In this document: positions 5,139 to 5,276 of the stretch, piece after piece
How the letters are laid out: every line of letters starts with the position of its first letter
How positions within the stretch are numbered: position 1 is the stretch's first letter
Assembly (NCBI GenBank): GCA_047517485.1
Contig: JAKZSU010000221.1
Span: 1 to 5,276, forward strand
DNA length: 5,276 nucleotides
Source: JAKZSU01 sp047517485
GTDB taxonomy: Bacteria; Pseudomonadota; Alphaproteobacteria; UBA7887
Direction of reading: 5' to 3'
Notes under the pieces: generated by a model
Seen by the model: only the letters and a program-made list of their open reading frames with translations
What the model was told of the DNA's origin: nothing
The model's database searches: none
Program-made: the position numbers and the translations under genes

Positions 5139-5276
5139 TGTAGCGCACCCGGTTCCTTGGACACAAGTTTGTCTCACGCGGCGGGCCTGATTGAGATCGC
5201 GGCGTGCCACGCCTGACGAGCTTGAGCGGGGCTCAGGTAGCCGTTCTTTTCGACGATCCACTGGGCATTGTAGAGT
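5139..5276 (-). mobile_element. End of an IS3-family insertion sequence (continues beyond window)
   Basis: The transposase tail ends at 5174 (- strand). The outer flank to 5139 begins TGTAGCGCACCCGGTTCC on the + strand. IS3-family elements have TG...CA ends, and the TG at 5139-5140 is the natural candidate boundary, 35 bp beyond the stop codon. The other end and any target duplication are outside the window, so the boundary is an estimate. Confidence 0.55.
5174..5276 (-). CDS. IS3-family transposase (integrase-core OrfB), C-terminal end
   Basis: On the - strand, codons from 5275 down to the TGA at 5176-5174 encode 33 residues: LYNAQWIVEKNGYLSPAQAR, then QAWHAAISIRPAA. A segment of the form YN-W---KNG--SP-QAR near the C-terminus is typical of IS3-family OrfB transposases with an rve integrase core. 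The catalytic DDE domain lies outside the window, so intactness is unknown. Its orientation is opposite to the neighbouring small gene. Assignment is by recalled motif only. Confidence 0.72.
   Translation of the reverse strand, partial: LYNAQWIVEKNGYLSPAQARQAWHAAISIRPAA

Noticed and set aside
4801..5190. 129-codon + strand frame overlapping the 78-aa gene
   Set aside because: It runs into the IS3 end, lacks a good ribosome binding site and its translation is arginine- and glycine-rich like other shadow frames here.
1..5276. Composite transposon, CRISPR array, toxin-antitoxin or phage-defence system
   Set aside because: The two IS ends belong to different families, there are no spacer-interrupted repeats (the 16-bp-period units at 1401-1442 number only three and lie in a promoter), and none of the genes shows a toxin, nuclease or defence domain.

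Overview
The window is GC-rich with strong third-position G/C preference. Its protein families and Shine-Dalgarno style fit an alphaproteobacterium, probably a Rhodospirillales- or Rhizobiales-like lineage; this is inference from style, not from a marker gene. It is an accessory-looking segment of five recognisable genes and one small unknown gene, with the broken edges of two unrelated insertion sequences at its two ends.

Layout. Positions 1-120 are the last 39 codons of an IS630-family transposase, followed by the element's right terminal repeat up to about 136. Next on the + strand is a 12-helix MFS transporter (175-1392); its longest reading frame begins inside the IS end, so the start at 175 is preferred. 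After a 53-bp gap come three co-directional, tightly packed genes: an ArsR-family repressor (1446-1769), an SRPBCC/AHSA1-like protein (1753-2211, overlapping the repressor) and a DUF899 thioredoxin-like protein with a CPMC motif (2241-2906). A YqaA/DedA-type membrane protein (2962-3579, +) then converges on, and overlaps by 21 bp, a membrane di-iron hydroxylase of the sterol desaturase/fatty acid hydroxylase superfamily (3559-4569, -). A spacer of roughly 300 bp carries a plausible promoter for the hydroxylase. It is followed by a 78-aa gene of unknown function (4868-5104, +), a short stretch with a stranded promoter-like motif, and the C-terminal end of an IS3-family transposase on the - strand (5174-5276).

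The most striking non-coding structure lies between the MFS gene and arsR. A perfect 17-bp inverted repeat surrounds a consensus TTGACA -35 box. The same DNA also reads as three 10-bp palindromic units (CTTACGTAAG, CTTACGTAAG, CTTACATAAA) spaced exactly 16 bp apart, which cover the -35 box, the spacer, the -10 region and the DNA up to the arsR start codon. This looks like an autoregulatory operator for the ArsR-SRPBCC-DUF899 operon. The predicted transcription start falls on or next to the arsR ATG, so the mRNA may be leaderless.

How the genes may work together: the ArsR protein has no cysteine, so a thiolate metal sensor is unlikely. The operon more likely responds to an organic or redox signal, with the SRPBCC protein binding a hydrophobic ligand and the DUF899 protein acting in thiol chemistry. 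The MFS pump, YqaA-like protein and lipid hydroxylase are membrane functions with no demonstrated link to that operon. I see no CRISPR array, rRNA or convincing tRNA, and no clear multi-gene defence system.
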